DNA of 64,000 nucleotides from Pelagerythrobacter rhizovicinus (GTDB lineage Bacteria; Pseudomonadota; Alphaproteobacteria; Sphingomonadales; Sphingomonadaceae): assembly GCF_004135625.1 (NCBI RefSeq), contig NZ_SDPV01000002.1:310001-374000 (forward strand), written 5' to 3'. Position numbers and translations under genes: made by a program. How positions within the stretch are numbered: the first letter of the stretch is position 1; each line of letters starts with the position of its first letter. Positions 7,761-17,065 of this stretch are shown here, in pieces. Under the pieces are notes generated by a model. That model was not told where the DNA came from, did no database searches, and worked only from the letters and a program-made list of their open reading frames with translations.

Positions 7761-9881
7761 ATGCTGCTGAACCGCACGACCGCTTTCGCTCTCGCCTGCC
7801 TCTCGCTGCCCGCCGCGCTCGCCGCGCAGGACGCGGTGTCGGACGATCCCTATGTCTGGCTCGAGGAGATCCAAGGCGAGCGCGCACTCCAGCAGGTCGA
7901 AGAGTGGAACGCGGAGACCGAGGCGAAGCTGACCGGCGAGCCCGAATATGCGATCGCGAAGGCCTGGGCACGGCAGATCCTCGACGACGAGCGGCAGATC
8001 GCGATGCCCACCGCGATCCAGGGCGACAAGGTCACCAACCTCTGGCGCGACAAGGACAACCCCCGCGGCCTGTGGCGTATCGCCGCGCTCGACAGCTATC
8101 TCACCGGTGCGCCCGAATGGCGCGTGCTGATCGATGTCGACGCGCTGGGCAAGCAGGAGGGCGAAAGCTGGGTCTGGCACGGCGCCAACTGTCTGGCGCC
8201 CGAATATACCCGTTGCCTCGTTTCGCTCAGCCCCGGCGGCACCGATGCGGACGTTGTGCGGGAGTTCGATGTCGCGAGTGGTGCCTTCGTGGAGGGCGGC
8301 TTCACGCTGCCCGCCGCGAAGTCGAACGTCGCCTGGTTCGACGCGGACACGCTGATGGTCGGCACCGAATACGGCGCCGGCAGCATGACCGATTCCGGCT
8401 ACCCACGGCAGATCCGCCTGTGGAAGCGAGGAACCGATCTCGCCAAGGCGCCGCAACTGGTCGAAGCTGAGCAGGAAGCGGTCAGCGCTGGCGCGTTCTC
8501 GATCCTCGACGGCACCACGCGCTGGCGCTTCGTCAACGTCTCGCCGAGCTTCTGGACCAGCCGCGTCAGCCTCGTGCGCGAGGATGGCGCGACGGTTGCC
8601 CTCCCATTGCCCGAGGATGCCGATTTCCAGGACGTGCTCGGCGGCCGCGTGATCGCCAAGCTCAATTCACCGCTGGAGGCCGGCGGCGCCACCTTCGCCG
8701 CCGGCTCGTTGGTCTCATGGCCGCTCGCGGAGATCGCCGCCGGAGGCGAGGCCGCACCTTCGCTGGTCTTCGCGCCGAGCGCTTCGCAGGCGTTGGAGGA
8801 AGTCGCGGCGTCCGAAGGCAAGCTGTGGATCAAGCTGCTCGACGACGTCTCGGGCAAGCTCATGGCGCTGACGCCGGGCGCGGACGGCTGGACGGCCGAG
8901 GAAATGGCGCTGCCCGATAACTCCACCCTCTCGCTCGCCGCAGTGAGCGGCAGCAGCGATCTGGCACTGGTGACGGTCGAAGGCATGCTGACGCCGCCGA
9001 CGCTCTATGCTGCCACGCCGGGCACGGCGCCGCGCGTTGTCGATTCAATGCCCGCGCAATTCGATGCCTCGAAGTTCGCAGTCGAGCAGCGCTTCGCCAC
9101 TTCGAAGGACGGCACCAAGGTGCCCTATTACATCGTCCGCCCGAAGGATGCAGACGGGCCGTTGCCGACGCTGATGCACGCCTACGGCGGTTTCCGCGCG
9201 GCGCAGACCCCGAAGTACCTCACCGCGGAGCCCTATCGCAGCGGTCCGCTGGCGCTGTTCTGGCTCGAGGAGGGGCACGCCTACGTGCTCGCAAACATCC
9301 GCGGCGGAGGGGAGTACGGGCCGCGCTGGCACGAGGACGCCCTGCGCGAGAAGCGGCAGAACAGCTTCGACGACCTGCATGCGGTGGCCGAGGACCTGAT
9401 CGCGAACGATCTCGCGGTGGCGGACGGGATCGGCATCTCGGGCCGCTCCAACGGCGGCGTTCTCGTCGGCGCCGCGGCGAACCAGCGGCCGGACCTCTAT
9501 GCCGCCGTGATCTCGGGCTCGCCGCTTGACGACATGAAGCGGTATCACAAGCTGCTCGCGGGTGCCTCATGGATGGCCGAGTACGGCAATCCCGATGTGC
9601 CGGAAGACTGGGCCTTCATGAAGGAATGGTCGCCGTACCAGAACCTGCGCGATGTCGAGGGCTATCCGGCCACCTTCTACTACAGCTCGACCCTCGACGA
9701 CCGGGTCCATCCGGGCCACGCGCGCAAGATGGCGGCGAAGCATGAGGAACTGGGGCAACCGTTTTACTTTCACGAGTATCGCGAAGGCGGCCATTCGGTG
9801 GGGGCGGATCATGCCGAGGATGCCAAGCGCGCCGCTCTGCTGCTGACCTTCCTCAACCGCGAGCTGGCGGGAATGGACTGA
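7761..9881 (+). CDS. Secreted S9 family prolyl oligopeptidase
   Basis: The 706-residue enzyme is an S9A-type prolyl oligopeptidase that cuts short peptides after proline, probably in the periplasm. A signal peptide ends near LAAQ (residues 1-22). The propeller fills the N-terminal two thirds. The catalytic triad is S563 in GRSNGG, D646/D647 in TLDDRVHP and H678 in EGGHSVG, matching family spacing. I start at ATG 7761, which follows AGAGGTGCC and begins the signal peptide; the frame is open to 7725. Confidence 0.9.
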   Translation: MLLNRTTAFALACLSLPAALAAQDAVSDDPYVWLEEIQGERALQQVEEWNAETEAKLTGEPEYAIAKAWARQILDDERQIAMPTAIQGDKVTNLWRDKDNPRGLWRIAALDSYLTGAPEWRVLIDVDALGKQEGESWVWHGANCLAPEYTRCLVSLSPGGTDADVVREFDVASGAFVEGGFTLPAAKSNVAWFDADTLMVGTEYGAGSMTDSGYPRQIRLWKRGTDLAKAPQLVEAEQEAVSAGAFSILDGTTRWRFVNVSPSFWTSRVSLVREDGATVALPLPEDADFQDVLGGRVIAKLNSPLEAGGATFAAGSLVSWPLAEIAAGGEAAPSLVFAPSASQALEEVAASEGKLWIKLLDDVSGKLMALTPGADGWTAEEMALPDNSTLSLAAVSGSSDLALVTVEGMLTPPTLYAATPGTAPRVVDSMPAQFDASKFAVEQRFATSKDGTKVPYYIVRPKDADGPLPTLMHAYGGFRAAQTPKYLTAEPYRSGPLALFWLEEGHAYVLANIRGGGEYGPRWHEDALREKRQNSFDDLHAVAEDLIANDLAVADGIGISGRSNGGVLVGAAANQRPDLYAAVISGSPLDDMKRYHKLLAGASWMAEYGNPDVPEDWAFMKEWSPYQNLRDVEGYPATFYYSSTLDDRVHPGHARKMAAKHEELGQPFYFHEYREGGHSVGADHAEDAKRAALLLTFLNRELAGMD

Positions 9882-9890
9882 CGCCCGATC

Positions 9891-10814
9891 CTATCGTTCG
9901 GCGAAAACTGCGCGCGCCGCGCGCGGCTCGGCCAGCTTGGCGAGCAGCAGGGCACAGGCGACGAGCGTCATGCCTGCCATGTCCGGTAAACCGAGCACTT
10001 CGCCGAATGCCAGCCAGCCGACGGCGGCGGCGATCGCGGGCTGGGTCAGCAGCGCGACGCCGATGACCAGCGGCGGGAAGTGCCTGAGCGAGAAAACGAG
10101 CAAGCCCTGGCCGACGATCTGGCTGGAGAGCGCCAGTCCGACCACGGGCGCCCAGCCTGCGGTGCCGGGCCAGACCGGTTCTCCCATGGCTAGCGCCATC
10201 GCGAGCAGAATGGGCGCAGAGGCAAGGCCGACCAGCAGCAGCACCGTCCACTGCCCCAGGCCCGAGCGGGCCCGATGGGCGGGAATGAGGTAGAAAGCGT
10301 AGAAGATTCCGGCGAGCAGGCAGAGCAGGTCGCCGGCCAGCGTCGCGGTCGAAACTTCCAGGCTTCGCCCCATCAGGATCGCCGCACCGCCGAGCGCGGC
10401 GGCGAGTGCCAGCCATTCCAGTCCGCGGGGTCGCCGGCGCAGCGCCACCAGTCCCCAGATCATCAGGATCACACTGCCCGAGTTGCCGAACAGGGTCGCG
10501 TTGCCGAGCCGGGTGCGTTCGATCCCGATGTGCCAGCTCGCGAGATCGAGGGCGAAAAACAGCCCAGCCGCGCCGACCAGCAAAGCGAGCCGCCGATCGA
10601 GCGGCTCCGGCGTGCGCGCACGCCAGGCGAGCAATGCGATCACCGGCAGTGCGATGACCATTCGCCAGAATCCTGCAGCGACCGGCCCGGTATCGGACAT
10701 CCGCACGAACCAGGGGCCGAGCGCCAGCGCCAAGTTGCCGCCGACGAGCGCGGCGAAGTGCCAGGCACCGGCCTGATAGTTTTTCTCACCCTCCGGTTCG
10801 GTTGTGATCGCCAT
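9891..10814 (-). CDS. EamA/DMT family transporter
   Basis: The 307-residue protein has about ten hydrophobic helices in two EamA repeats, as in drug/metabolite transporters that export metabolites or amino acids. The substrate is unknown. It is convergent with the peptidase gene (9-base gap) and divergent from the old yellow enzyme gene, with 54 bases between the starts, which could hold both promoters. Confidence 0.85.
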   Translation of the reverse strand: MAITTEPEGEKNYQAGAWHFAALVGGNLALALGPWFVRMSDTGPVAAGFWRMVIALPVIALLAWRARTPEPLDRRLALLVGAAGLFFALDLASWHIGIERTRLGNATLFGNSGSVILMIWGLVALRRRPRGLEWLALAAALGGAAILMGRSLEVSTATLAGDLLCLLAGIFYAFYLIPAHRARSGLGQWTVLLLVGLASAPILLAMALAMGEPVWPGTAGWAPVVGLALSSQIVGQGLLVFSLRHFPPLVIGVALLTQPAIAAAVGWLAFGEVLGLPDMAGMTLVACALLLAKLAEPRAARAVFAER

Positions 10815-10868
10815 GGCCGCCCCCTAGCTCCAAACGCAGGAAGCGACAGCAAAAAGGATGTGTCCCGA

Positions 10869-11975
10869 ATGCACGAGAACCTGTTCGAACCGCTGACCAT
10901 GGGCGCCCTTCAGGCGAGGAACCGCATCTTCATGGCGCCGCTGACACGCGGCCGCGCGACTCTCCCCGGCGTGGTGCCGAACGAGATGATGGCGACCTAC
11001 TACCGTCAGCGGGCGGGCGCGGGGCTGATCATCAGCGAAGCGACCGGCATCAGCATCGAAGGGTCCGGCTGGCCGGGTGCGCCCGGCATCTGGAGCGATC
11101 AGCAGGTCGCAGGCTGGAAGACGACAACCGATGCGGTGCACCGCGAAGGCGGGCTGATCGTACTCCAGCTCTGGCACATGGGCCGGCTGGTCCACCCCGA
11201 CTTCCTCGACGGCGCGTCCCCCGTCTCCGCCAGTGCGACAACCGCCCCGGGCCACGCACACACTTACGAGGGACGCAAGGACTATGAACCCGCGCGCGCA
11301 CTGAGCGTGGGGGAGATCGCTCGCATCGTGGAGGACTATCGCAAGGCGGCCGAGAACGCGAAGAAAGCCGGCTTCGACGGCGTCCAGCTCCACGGCGCGA
11401 ATGGATACCTGATCGATCAGTTCCTGCGCGATTCCACCAACTTGCGCGACGACGGATACGGCGGCTCGCCGGAAAATCGCGCTCGGCTGCTGCGTGAGGT
11501 GCTCACTGCCCTGATCGAAGTTTGGGGTGCGGATCGCGTCGGCTTGCGTCTTTCACCCAACGGCGAGACGCAGGGCTGCGACGACAGCGATCCGGCGACG
11601 ACCTTCGGTGCTGCGGCGCAGGTGGCGGAGGATCTCGGCATCGCCTTCCTCGAGCTGCGTGAACCGGGGCCGGGCGGGACCTTCGGCAGCACCGAAGTGC
11701 CCAAGCAGAGCCCGCTGATCCGCAGCATCTATTCGGGACCGCTGATCCTCAATTCGGATTACGACGCTGCCCAGGCGGCAGCGGACGTCGGGGCCGGTCG
11801 TGCGGATGCGATAAGCTTCGGGCGGCCCTTCATCTCGAATCCCGATCTACCCGATCGCATTCGGGCCGGCGCCGACCTCGCCCCGAACAAGGGAGTGCCG
11901 CAAAGCTGGTACGGGCGCGGACCCGAGGGTTACATCGACTATCCGACGCTGATGGAGCAGAGTGCCGCGGCCTGA
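10869..11975 (+). CDS. Old yellow enzyme family alkene reductase
   Basis: The 368-residue FMN-dependent ene-reductase reduces the C=C bond of alpha,beta-unsaturated carbonyls with NAD(P)H (NemA/OYE group). Visible motifs are FMAPLTRGR at the N-terminus, LWHMGR, and VQLHGANGYLIDQFLRD with the substrate-binding His and Asn. The end of the barrel has DAISFGRPFISNPDLP for phosphate binding. Start ATG 10869 gives the normal length; an open extension to 10275 is antisense shadow of the DMT gene. Confidence 0.93.
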   Translation: MHENLFEPLTMGALQARNRIFMAPLTRGRATLPGVVPNEMMATYYRQRAGAGLIISEATGISIEGSGWPGAPGIWSDQQVAGWKTTTDAVHREGGLIVLQLWHMGRLVHPDFLDGASPVSASATTAPGHAHTYEGRKDYEPARALSVGEIARIVEDYRKAAENAKKAGFDGVQLHGANGYLIDQFLRDSTNLRDDGYGGSPENRARLLREVLTALIEVWGADRVGLRLSPNGETQGCDDSDPATTFGAAAQVAEDLGIAFLELREPGPGGTFGSTEVPKQSPLIRSIYSGPLILNSDYDAAQAAADVGAGRADAISFGRPFISNPDLPDRIRAGADLAPNKGVPQSWYGRGPEGYIDYPTLMEQSAAA

Positions 11976-11978
11976 GCG

Positions 11979-12338
11979 TTATTCGCCGTCATCCTCGCCG
12001 GGCGCGGGGGTGACGGGCTCGGGCTCCGGATCGAGCCGGATGTCAGGCACGCTGGCGTCATCGTCGCTCTGGTCGGCACCGCCCTGTTCCTGCTCGTCGG
12101 GCGCTTCCTCGGCTTCGGGGGTCGCTTCGTCCCCCGCCGCGCCCTCCTCGCCCGGCTCCGTGCGCAGCGGCGGCGATTGCGAGCGTACGGTGTCGAGCGG
12201 CAGCATCTCGTCGCTGATCGTGCCGCCCAGCACCTCGCCCTCGGCCGCGCCTTCGCCTGCGGCGTCACCGCTGGTCCCACCGTCGCAGGCGGCGAGGAAC
12301 AGTGCGAGAGTCGCCACTGCAATCGTCTTGTGCATCAT
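11979..12338 (-). CDS. Small acidic lipoprotein, hypothetical
   Basis: The 119-residue product has a lipoprotein signal ending in LAAC (Cys near residue 18) and then a low-complexity tail rich in Glu, Asp, Gly, Pro and Ala with hardly any basic residue. It looks unfolded and strongly acidic. I know no family. ATG 12338 overlaps the lipB stop in an ATGA arrangement after GGAGTGAAGG, so it is probably translated with lipB. The stop lies 3 bases from the convergent old yellow enzyme stop. Confidence 0.65.
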   Translation of the reverse strand: MMHKTIAVATLALFLAACDGGTSGDAAGEGAAEGEVLGGTISDEMLPLDTVRSQSPPLRTEPGEEGAAGDEATPEAEEAPDEQEQGGADQSDDDASVPDIRLDPEPEPVTPAPGEDDGE

Positions 12339-13006
12339 GCCTTCACTCCGCAAGCATGCGCGAGCCCGTCGAGAAAGCTCTCCGCGCGCGCTTCCAATGC
12401 CCTATCCCATTCTGCCGGCGCAACCGGCACGCCGAGCCGCTCGAGGCTGGTGACGCCGTATTCCGCGATGCCGCACGGCACGATCCCGGCAAAATGGGCG
12501 AGATCGGGCGCAAGGTTGACGGCAAAACCGTGCATCGTGACCCAGCGGCGCACGCGCACGCCGATCGCGCCGATCTTCGCCTCGCTGCCGTCGATATCGC
12601 GCGTCCAGATGCCGATCCGCCCTTCGGCACGCCAGGCTTCGACACCGAAATCGCCGAGCGTGTCGATCACCCAGCCTTCGATCGCGTGGACGAAGCAGCG
12701 CACGTCCTTCCCGCGCCGGTTGAGGTCGAGCAGTACGTAACCCACCCGCTGGCCGGGGCCGTGATAGGTGTAGCGCCCCCCGCGCCCTGCCTCGACCACC
12801 TCGAAACGTGGGTCGAGCAGCTCGGCACCATCTGCGCTGGTGCCGGCTGTGTAGACCGGCGGATGCTCGAGCAGCCAGACCAACTCGCGCGCATCCCCCG
12901 CGGCGATCGCGCGGTTGCGCAGGTCCATCTCGGCCAGCGCGGTGCGATACGGCACGGGCATGGCCTCGCGCCGCCATTCGATTTCTGACTGGGTATTGCC
13001 GGACAT
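12335..13006 (-). CDS. lipB: Octanoyl-ACP:protein octanoyltransferase
   Basis: The 223-residue enzyme moves octanoyl from ACP to the lipoyl domains of 2-oxoacid dehydrogenases, the first step of lipoate synthesis. It has [23 protein letters not shown], the catalytic Lys K144 in [11 protein letters not shown] and the catalytic Cys C178 in GIVPCGI, followed by YGVTSL. ATG 13006 gives the usual length; the longer open frame to 13177 overlaps the divergent membrane gene. lipA is not in the window. Confidence 0.95.
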   Translation of the reverse strand: MSGNTQSEIEWRREAMPVPYRTALAEMDLRNRAIAAGDARELVWLLEHPPVYTAGTSADGAELLDPRFEVVEAGRGGRYTYHGPGQRVGYVLLDLNRRGKDVRCFVHAIEGWVIDTLGDFGVEAWRAEGRIGIWTRDIDGSEAKIGAIGVRVRRWVTMHGFAVNLAPDLAHFAGIVPCGIAEYGVTSLERLGVPVAPAEWDRALEARAESFLDGLAHACGVKA

Positions 13007-13073
13007 TGCCGATTGCGTGGCGCGCCCGGCCCGGCTTATCAAGGGCAAAGGCACCGGAACGAGGGGACATGCC

Positions 13074-13889
13074 ATGAAATTCGACATGGGACGCGCGTGG
13101 AACGAAACGACCGCGATGATTGGGGCGAACAAGGAACTGCTCGCGGTAATCGCGGGGATTTTCATTTTCCTGCCCAATCTCGCGCTGGCGCTGCTCGTGC
13201 CGGAGATGATGGCCGGCCCCGCGGAGGTGGATCCGGAAAATCCGATGGCCGCGCTCCAGGCATTCTACGCGGAAAACGGTCTGTGGTTCTTCCTGCTCGC
13301 GATCATCCAGTCGGTCGGTACGCTGTCGCTGCTCGCATTGCTGCACGATCGCCGTCCCACTGTAGGGGAGGCGATCAAGACCGGACTCGTCACTCTCATC
13401 CCCTATATCGCAGCGCAAATCATCCTGGTTATCGGCCTGTCGATCGTGCTCGGCATACCGGTCGGCGTAGCGGCCGGTCTCGGCGGTCCGGCGGCGGGGG
13501 TGATCGTTGGTCTGCTCGCCTTCGTCGTACTGGTCTACGTCATGGTGAAGGTTTCGCTCGTATCGCCGGAGATGGTGATCGGCGCAAACCTCAATCCGAT
13601 CACGGCGCTTCGCAACTCCTGGCGCCTTACCAAGGGCAATAGTCTGCGGCTGTTCGCGTTCTACCTGCTCCTGGGCATCGGCGTGGTCGTGGTCGCGATC
13701 GTCATCAGCATGATCTCGGGACTTTTCGTCGCCATGCTCGGCCAGAACACGGCCGGGCTGCTGGTCGGCGGGGCACTCAGCGGCCTCATCGCGGCGATCT
13801 GGAGCGTGCTGATCGTGGGCGTGCTCGCGGCGGTCTACAAACAGCTCGCGGGCCCCACGCCGGAAGCCGTCGGCGAGACTTTCGAATAA
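13074..13889 (+). CDS. Multi-pass membrane protein, function unknown
   Basis: The 271-residue protein has about six hydrophobic segments, with many Gly/Ala/Val residues and a cytoplasmic [10 protein letters not shown] loop typical of the membrane domain found in glycerophosphodiester phosphodiesterase-like and YciC-type proteins. It has no enzyme motif. Start ATG 13074 follows ACGAGGGG. It is divergent from lipB with 67 bases between the starts. I do not assign a role. Confidence 0.75.
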   Translation: MKFDMGRAWNETTAMIGANKELLAVIAGIFIFLPNLALALLVPEMMAGPAEVDPENPMAALQAFYAENGLWFFLLAIIQSVGTLSLLALLHDRRPTVGEAIKTGLVTLIPYIAAQIILVIGLSIVLGIPVGVAAGLGGPAAGVIVGLLAFVVLVYVMVKVSLVSPEMVIGANLNPITALRNSWRLTKGNSLRLFAFYLLLGIGVVVVAIVISMISGLFVAMLGQNTAGLLVGGALSGLIAAIWSVLIVGVLAAVYKQLAGPTPEAVGETFE

Positions 13890-13900
13890 CGGAGGCGGGG

Positions 13901-13923
13901 CGAGGCGGTGCTAGGCCGCCTCG
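13901..13923. terminator. Bidirectional hairpin between convergent genes
   Basis: CGAGGCGG and CCGCCTCG form a perfect 8-bp stem with a 7-base loop, 11 bases after the membrane protein stop. The methyltransferase stop codon lies in the loop. TCCTTCC follows on the plus strand. It is a plausible terminator for both genes. Confidence 0.5.
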
Positions 13924-14537
13924 TCCTTCCAGCCCCAGAAGAGCTGGCAGGGGAGCACGTTCCACAGCTCGAAACCCTGCTCGATGCGCGCGAAGTGCCT
14001 CGCCATGAAATCGCGCGCCTTGGCCGAGAACTGATAGACGAGAAACGCCCCGCCGGGCCGCAGCACCTCGTGCGTCGCCTCTACGATCGCCGGGCCTACC
14101 CCTTCGGGCAACGTCGAAAACGGCAATCCCGAGAGCACATAGTCCGCCTCCTCATGTCCGATCGCACGAACGATATCCTGCACGTCGGCGGCGGAGCCGT
14201 GGACGGCGATGAACCGGCCGTCGGTAATCGTACGCTTCAGATAGTCGATGTAGAGCGAGTTGGTATCGATCACGAGCAGCTTGCCGTCGCGCGGCAGCCG
14301 CTCCAGCACCGGGCGACAGAAGGTGCCGACGCCGGGGCCGTATTCGACGAACAGCTTGCATTCTGCCCAATTCACGGGCTCCAGCATCTTGCGGATCGTG
14401 AAGCGCGAAGAAGGGATGATCGACCCGACCATCCGCGGATGCTCGACGAAACCCCGGAAGAAGATGCCCCATTGCCCGAAGAGCCGGGCAGCGCGATCGC
14501 GGAGCCGGGTGCGCGGTCGAACCGCCAGTTCGTTCAT
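13911..14537 (-). CDS. Class I SAM-dependent methyltransferase (PmtA-like)
   Basis: The 208-residue protein has the SAM-binding strand VEYGPGVGTF, an acidic LLVIDTNS strand end, and DYVLSGLPFSTLP in the motif IV position. The layout is that of the short phospholipid N-methyltransferases (PmtA) of alphaproteobacteria that make phosphatidylcholine from phosphatidylethanolamine, but other substrates, including rRNA, are possible. The start is uncertain: ATG 14537 is used; a TTG 9 bases upstream sits better after AGGCAGGA. The longer frame to 14843 overlaps the divergent MFS gene. Confidence 0.75.
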   Translation of the reverse strand: MNELAVRPRTRLRDRAARLFGQWGIFFRGFVEHPRMVGSIIPSSRFTIRKMLEPVNWAECKLFVEYGPGVGTFCRPVLERLPRDGKLLVIDTNSLYIDYLKRTITDGRFIAVHGSAADVQDIVRAIGHEEADYVLSGLPFSTLPEGVGPAIVEATHEVLRPGGAFLVYQFSAKARDFMARHFARIEQGFELWNVLPCQLFWGWKDEAA

Positions 14538-14661
14538 CTGGACCAAGAAATCCTGCCTCGCTCGATTGCGGTTGCGCTTGGGTACTTCGGCGACAAGCCC
14601 CGCGTTCGCAAATCCGCGCCCGTATTGCAAGCGCCCCGCGGCGAGCCTAGCGAAGAGCAGG

Positions 14662-16035
14662 ATGGCTGACCGCGACCTACATCTCCCCGTGCTGGAAACG
14701 TCCGCGGCGCGGGGAATTTCCCGCGGACGCATGGTGCTGCTCTTCCTGGTCATGCTGGTGACGGCGGCGGGCAATACCGCGATGCAATCGGTCATGCCTT
14801 CGGTCGGCACGGCGCTGGGCGTCGAGGACGTATGGATCAGCATCGCCTACACCTGGTCGGCGCTGCTGTGGGTGATCTGCGCGCCGATCTGGGCGCGCCG
14901 CTCCGACCGGCGGGGACGCAAGGCGATGATGGCCATCGGACTGACCGGCTTCATCGCCTCGTTCGCCCTGTGCGGGCTCGTGCTCATGTTCGGACTGGCG
15001 GGCGCGATCTCGGCCGCGGCGACGCTGGTGTTCTTCGCCGCCGCGCGCAGTCTCTACGGCGGGTTCGGCTCGGCCGCGCCTCCCGCCGTCCAGGCCTACG
15101 TGGCGAGCCGCACACCCCGGTCCGAGCGGACCAAGGCGATGGCGCTGATCGCCTCCAGCTTCGGGCTCGGAACAGTCATCGGCCCGGCGCTCGCGCCATT
15201 GCTGATCTTCCCCGCGACCGGGCTCGTCGGCCCGTTCTTCGCGTTCGCGCTGGTCGGCGCGGCGGTGCTGATCGCTTTGCGGCTGCGCCTGCCGAACGAC
15301 GCCCCCACCTTTGCGGCGCGCGGCGACGTCGTCGCCGCTCCGTTCAGCGCGAACTCGAACCCCAATGTCGCGCGCGGCGAGGACGAGGACGTCGGCGAAG
15401 GCGTGATGCCCGACCCGGAGACCATCCCCGACCTCTCATGGCGTGATATCCGGCTGAGGCCGTGGCTGGTGGCGGGCTTGCTCGGCGGACACGCCCAGGC
15501 AGCAACGCTCGGCATCATCGGGTTCTTCATACTCGACCGCCTAGGGCTACGCGCCGATCCTTCCGCGGGTACCGGACCGATTGGCCTTGTCCTGATGTGT
15601 GGGGCCATCGCCACACTCCTCGCGCAGTGGGGCCTGATCCCGATGCTCAAGCTCGGACCACGCTCCTCGACATTGTGGGGCATGGCGCTGGCGATCATCG
15701 GCGTCCTGGGATTCTCCGTCGCACAGGATCTGCACGCGATCGCGCTGGGCTTCGCGGTGGCCTCCCTGGGCTTCGGATTGTACCGGCCCGGCTTCACCGC
15801 AGGCGCATCGTTGGCGGTGACGCGCGAGGAGCAGGGGCAGATCGGCGGGATCGTCGCCTCGGTCAACGGCGCGGCCTATGTCGTCGCGCCGGCGGCGGGC
15901 GTGTGGCTCTACGGCCACCACCAGTGGATCGGCTTCGCTTCGATCTGCGTCCTGTGCGCCGCGGTGTTCGTGTTCGGCTGGCGCTCGCTTCAGGCCGACG
16001 CAGTGCTCGAAGGAAGCGGCGGAGACGACGACTAG
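14662..16035 (+). CDS. MFS transporter, drug-resistance type
   Basis: The 457-residue protein has 12 predicted helices. A loop after helix 2 carries the MFS motif A form (WARRSDRRGRKAMM). A central cytoplasmic loop of about 60 residues is rich in Asp, Glu and Asn. The layout is like TetA-type H+ antiporters; the exported compound is unknown. Start ATG 14662 follows GAAGAGCAGG. The stop overlaps the convergent arsC-like gene by 4 bases. Confidence 0.85.
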   Translation: MADRDLHLPVLETSAARGISRGRMVLLFLVMLVTAAGNTAMQSVMPSVGTALGVEDVWISIAYTWSALLWVICAPIWARRSDRRGRKAMMAIGLTGFIASFALCGLVLMFGLAGAISAAATLVFFAAARSLYGGFGSAAPPAVQAYVASRTPRSERTKAMALIASSFGLGTVIGPALAPLLIFPATGLVGPFFAFALVGAAVLIALRLRLPNDAPTFAARGDVVAAPFSANSNPNVARGEDEDVGEGVMPDPETIPDLSWRDIRLRPWLVAGLLGGHAQAATLGIIGFFILDRLGLRADPSAGTGPIGLVLMCGAIATLLAQWGLIPMLKLGPRSSTLWGMALAIIGVLGFSVAQDLHAIALGFAVASLGFGLYRPGFTAGASLAVTREEQGQIGGIVASVNGAAYVVAPAAGVWLYGHHQWIGFASICVLCAAVFVFGWRSLQADAVLEGSGGDDD

Positions 16036-16376
16036 AGGATGTCCTCGATCCGCTCGGGCGGTCGACAGAGGCGCACTCCCTTGGCGGTCTCGACCAGCGG
16101 GCGCTCGATCCGCCTCGGGTCGGCGGCCATCGCATCGAGCACCGCGTCGTCGTCGGCTTCGGTCAGGCCGCGTTCCTTTGCGTCCGTGCCCTGGGTGCGT
16201 AGCCCTTCGCGCGGGGCGATGCCCGCGTCGCGATAGAGCTGGGCGAGCTTGTCGCGGCTCGGCGGGTTCTTGAGGTATTGGACCACCTCCAGCTCGATGC
16301 CGTCACGCCTGCGCAGGGTCTCAAGCGCTGCGCGCGACTTGCTGCAGTTGGGGTTGTGCCAGATGGTTGCTTTCAT
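16032..16376 (-). CDS. ArsC-family arsenate reductase-like protein
   Basis: The 114-residue thioredoxin-fold protein has the ArsC active-site stretch WHNPNCSKSR with C11, and an R in the GLRTQG loop. It is the length of the YfgD/ArsC group that uses glutaredoxin. No arsR, arsB or acr3 is nearby, so arsenate reduction is by family only. ATG 16376 follows AGAGGAACAGG. It lies on the same strand as, and 112 bases after, the [2Fe-2S] gene. Confidence 0.85.
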   Translation of the reverse strand: MKATIWHNPNCSKSRAALETLRRRDGIELEVVQYLKNPPSRDKLAQLYRDAGIAPREGLRTQGTDAKERGLTEADDDAVLDAMAADPRRIERPLVETAKGVRLCRPPERIEDIL

Positions 16377-16488
16377 CCTGTTCCTCTTTTCGCGGGAGCG
16401 GTAGCCGGCGAGCTTCTTTGAACTGGAGCGAAGGCTGGAGCCTCCTCTGCGCGCGTCGAGCCCTCCCTTCGGAGGCGCTCGCCTTGGA

Positions 16489-17043
16489 TCATTGTGGTCG
16501 TTCGCCCTCCGACGCAACGATCGCGGGCACCTCTACAGCAGCATCCTCGGCGCTGATACCAGGTGCAGGCGCCGCGCTGATGCGTTCGACCCGGCGCGCG
16601 ACCCGGCCGGCGCGCTGGATGGCGCGGACCAGGCGGGGATAGACGCCGCAGCGGCACAAGTTGGGAATGGCCTGCCTGATCGCGTCTTCCGAGGGATCGG
16701 GATTGGCCTGGATCAGCGCGGCCGCCGCCATCGCTATCCCGGGCGTGCAGAAGCCGCACTGAATCGCCTGCTCGGCCACGAGCGCCTGCTGCACCGGATG
16801 CGAGCGATCGCGGCTCAGCCCCTCGATCGTGGTGACGTAGCGCCCTTCCGCCTCGGCCAGGGTGATCAGGCACGATCGTAAGGCTTCTCCATCGACAATC
16901 ACGGTGCAGGCGTGGCAATCGCCCACGCCGCAACCGTATTTCGTGCCGGTGAGATTGGCCGCGTCGCGCAGCGCCCACAGCAGCGGCGTCTCCGGATCCA
17001 TGTCGAACCGGACGGGACGATCGTTGACCGTAAGCGCGGGCAT
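16489..17043 (-). CDS. Orphan [2Fe-2S] subunit of a molybdenum hydroxylase
   Basis: The 184-residue protein is the small electron-transfer subunit of xanthine dehydrogenase-family enzymes (CoxS/IorA/QorS type). All eight ligands are present: C38, C43, C46, C58 for the plant-ferredoxin cluster and C96, C99, C130, C132 for the second. About 30 residues after the last cluster are an Ala/Pro/Glu-rich tail. No molybdopterin-binding large subunit or FAD subunit is adjacent. It follows the class II aldolase by 22 bases and is probably in the same operon. Confidence 0.88.
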   Translation of the reverse strand: MPALTVNDRPVRFDMDPETPLLWALRDAANLTGTKYGCGVGDCHACTVIVDGEALRSCLITLAEAEGRYVTTIEGLSRDRSHPVQQALVAEQAIQCGFCTPGIAMAAAALIQANPDPSEDAIRQAIPNLCRCGVYPRLVRAIQRAGRVARRVERISAAPAPGISAEDAAVEVPAIVASEGERPQ

Positions 17044-17065
17044 TCGGTTCGGCGGAGCCCGGTCC

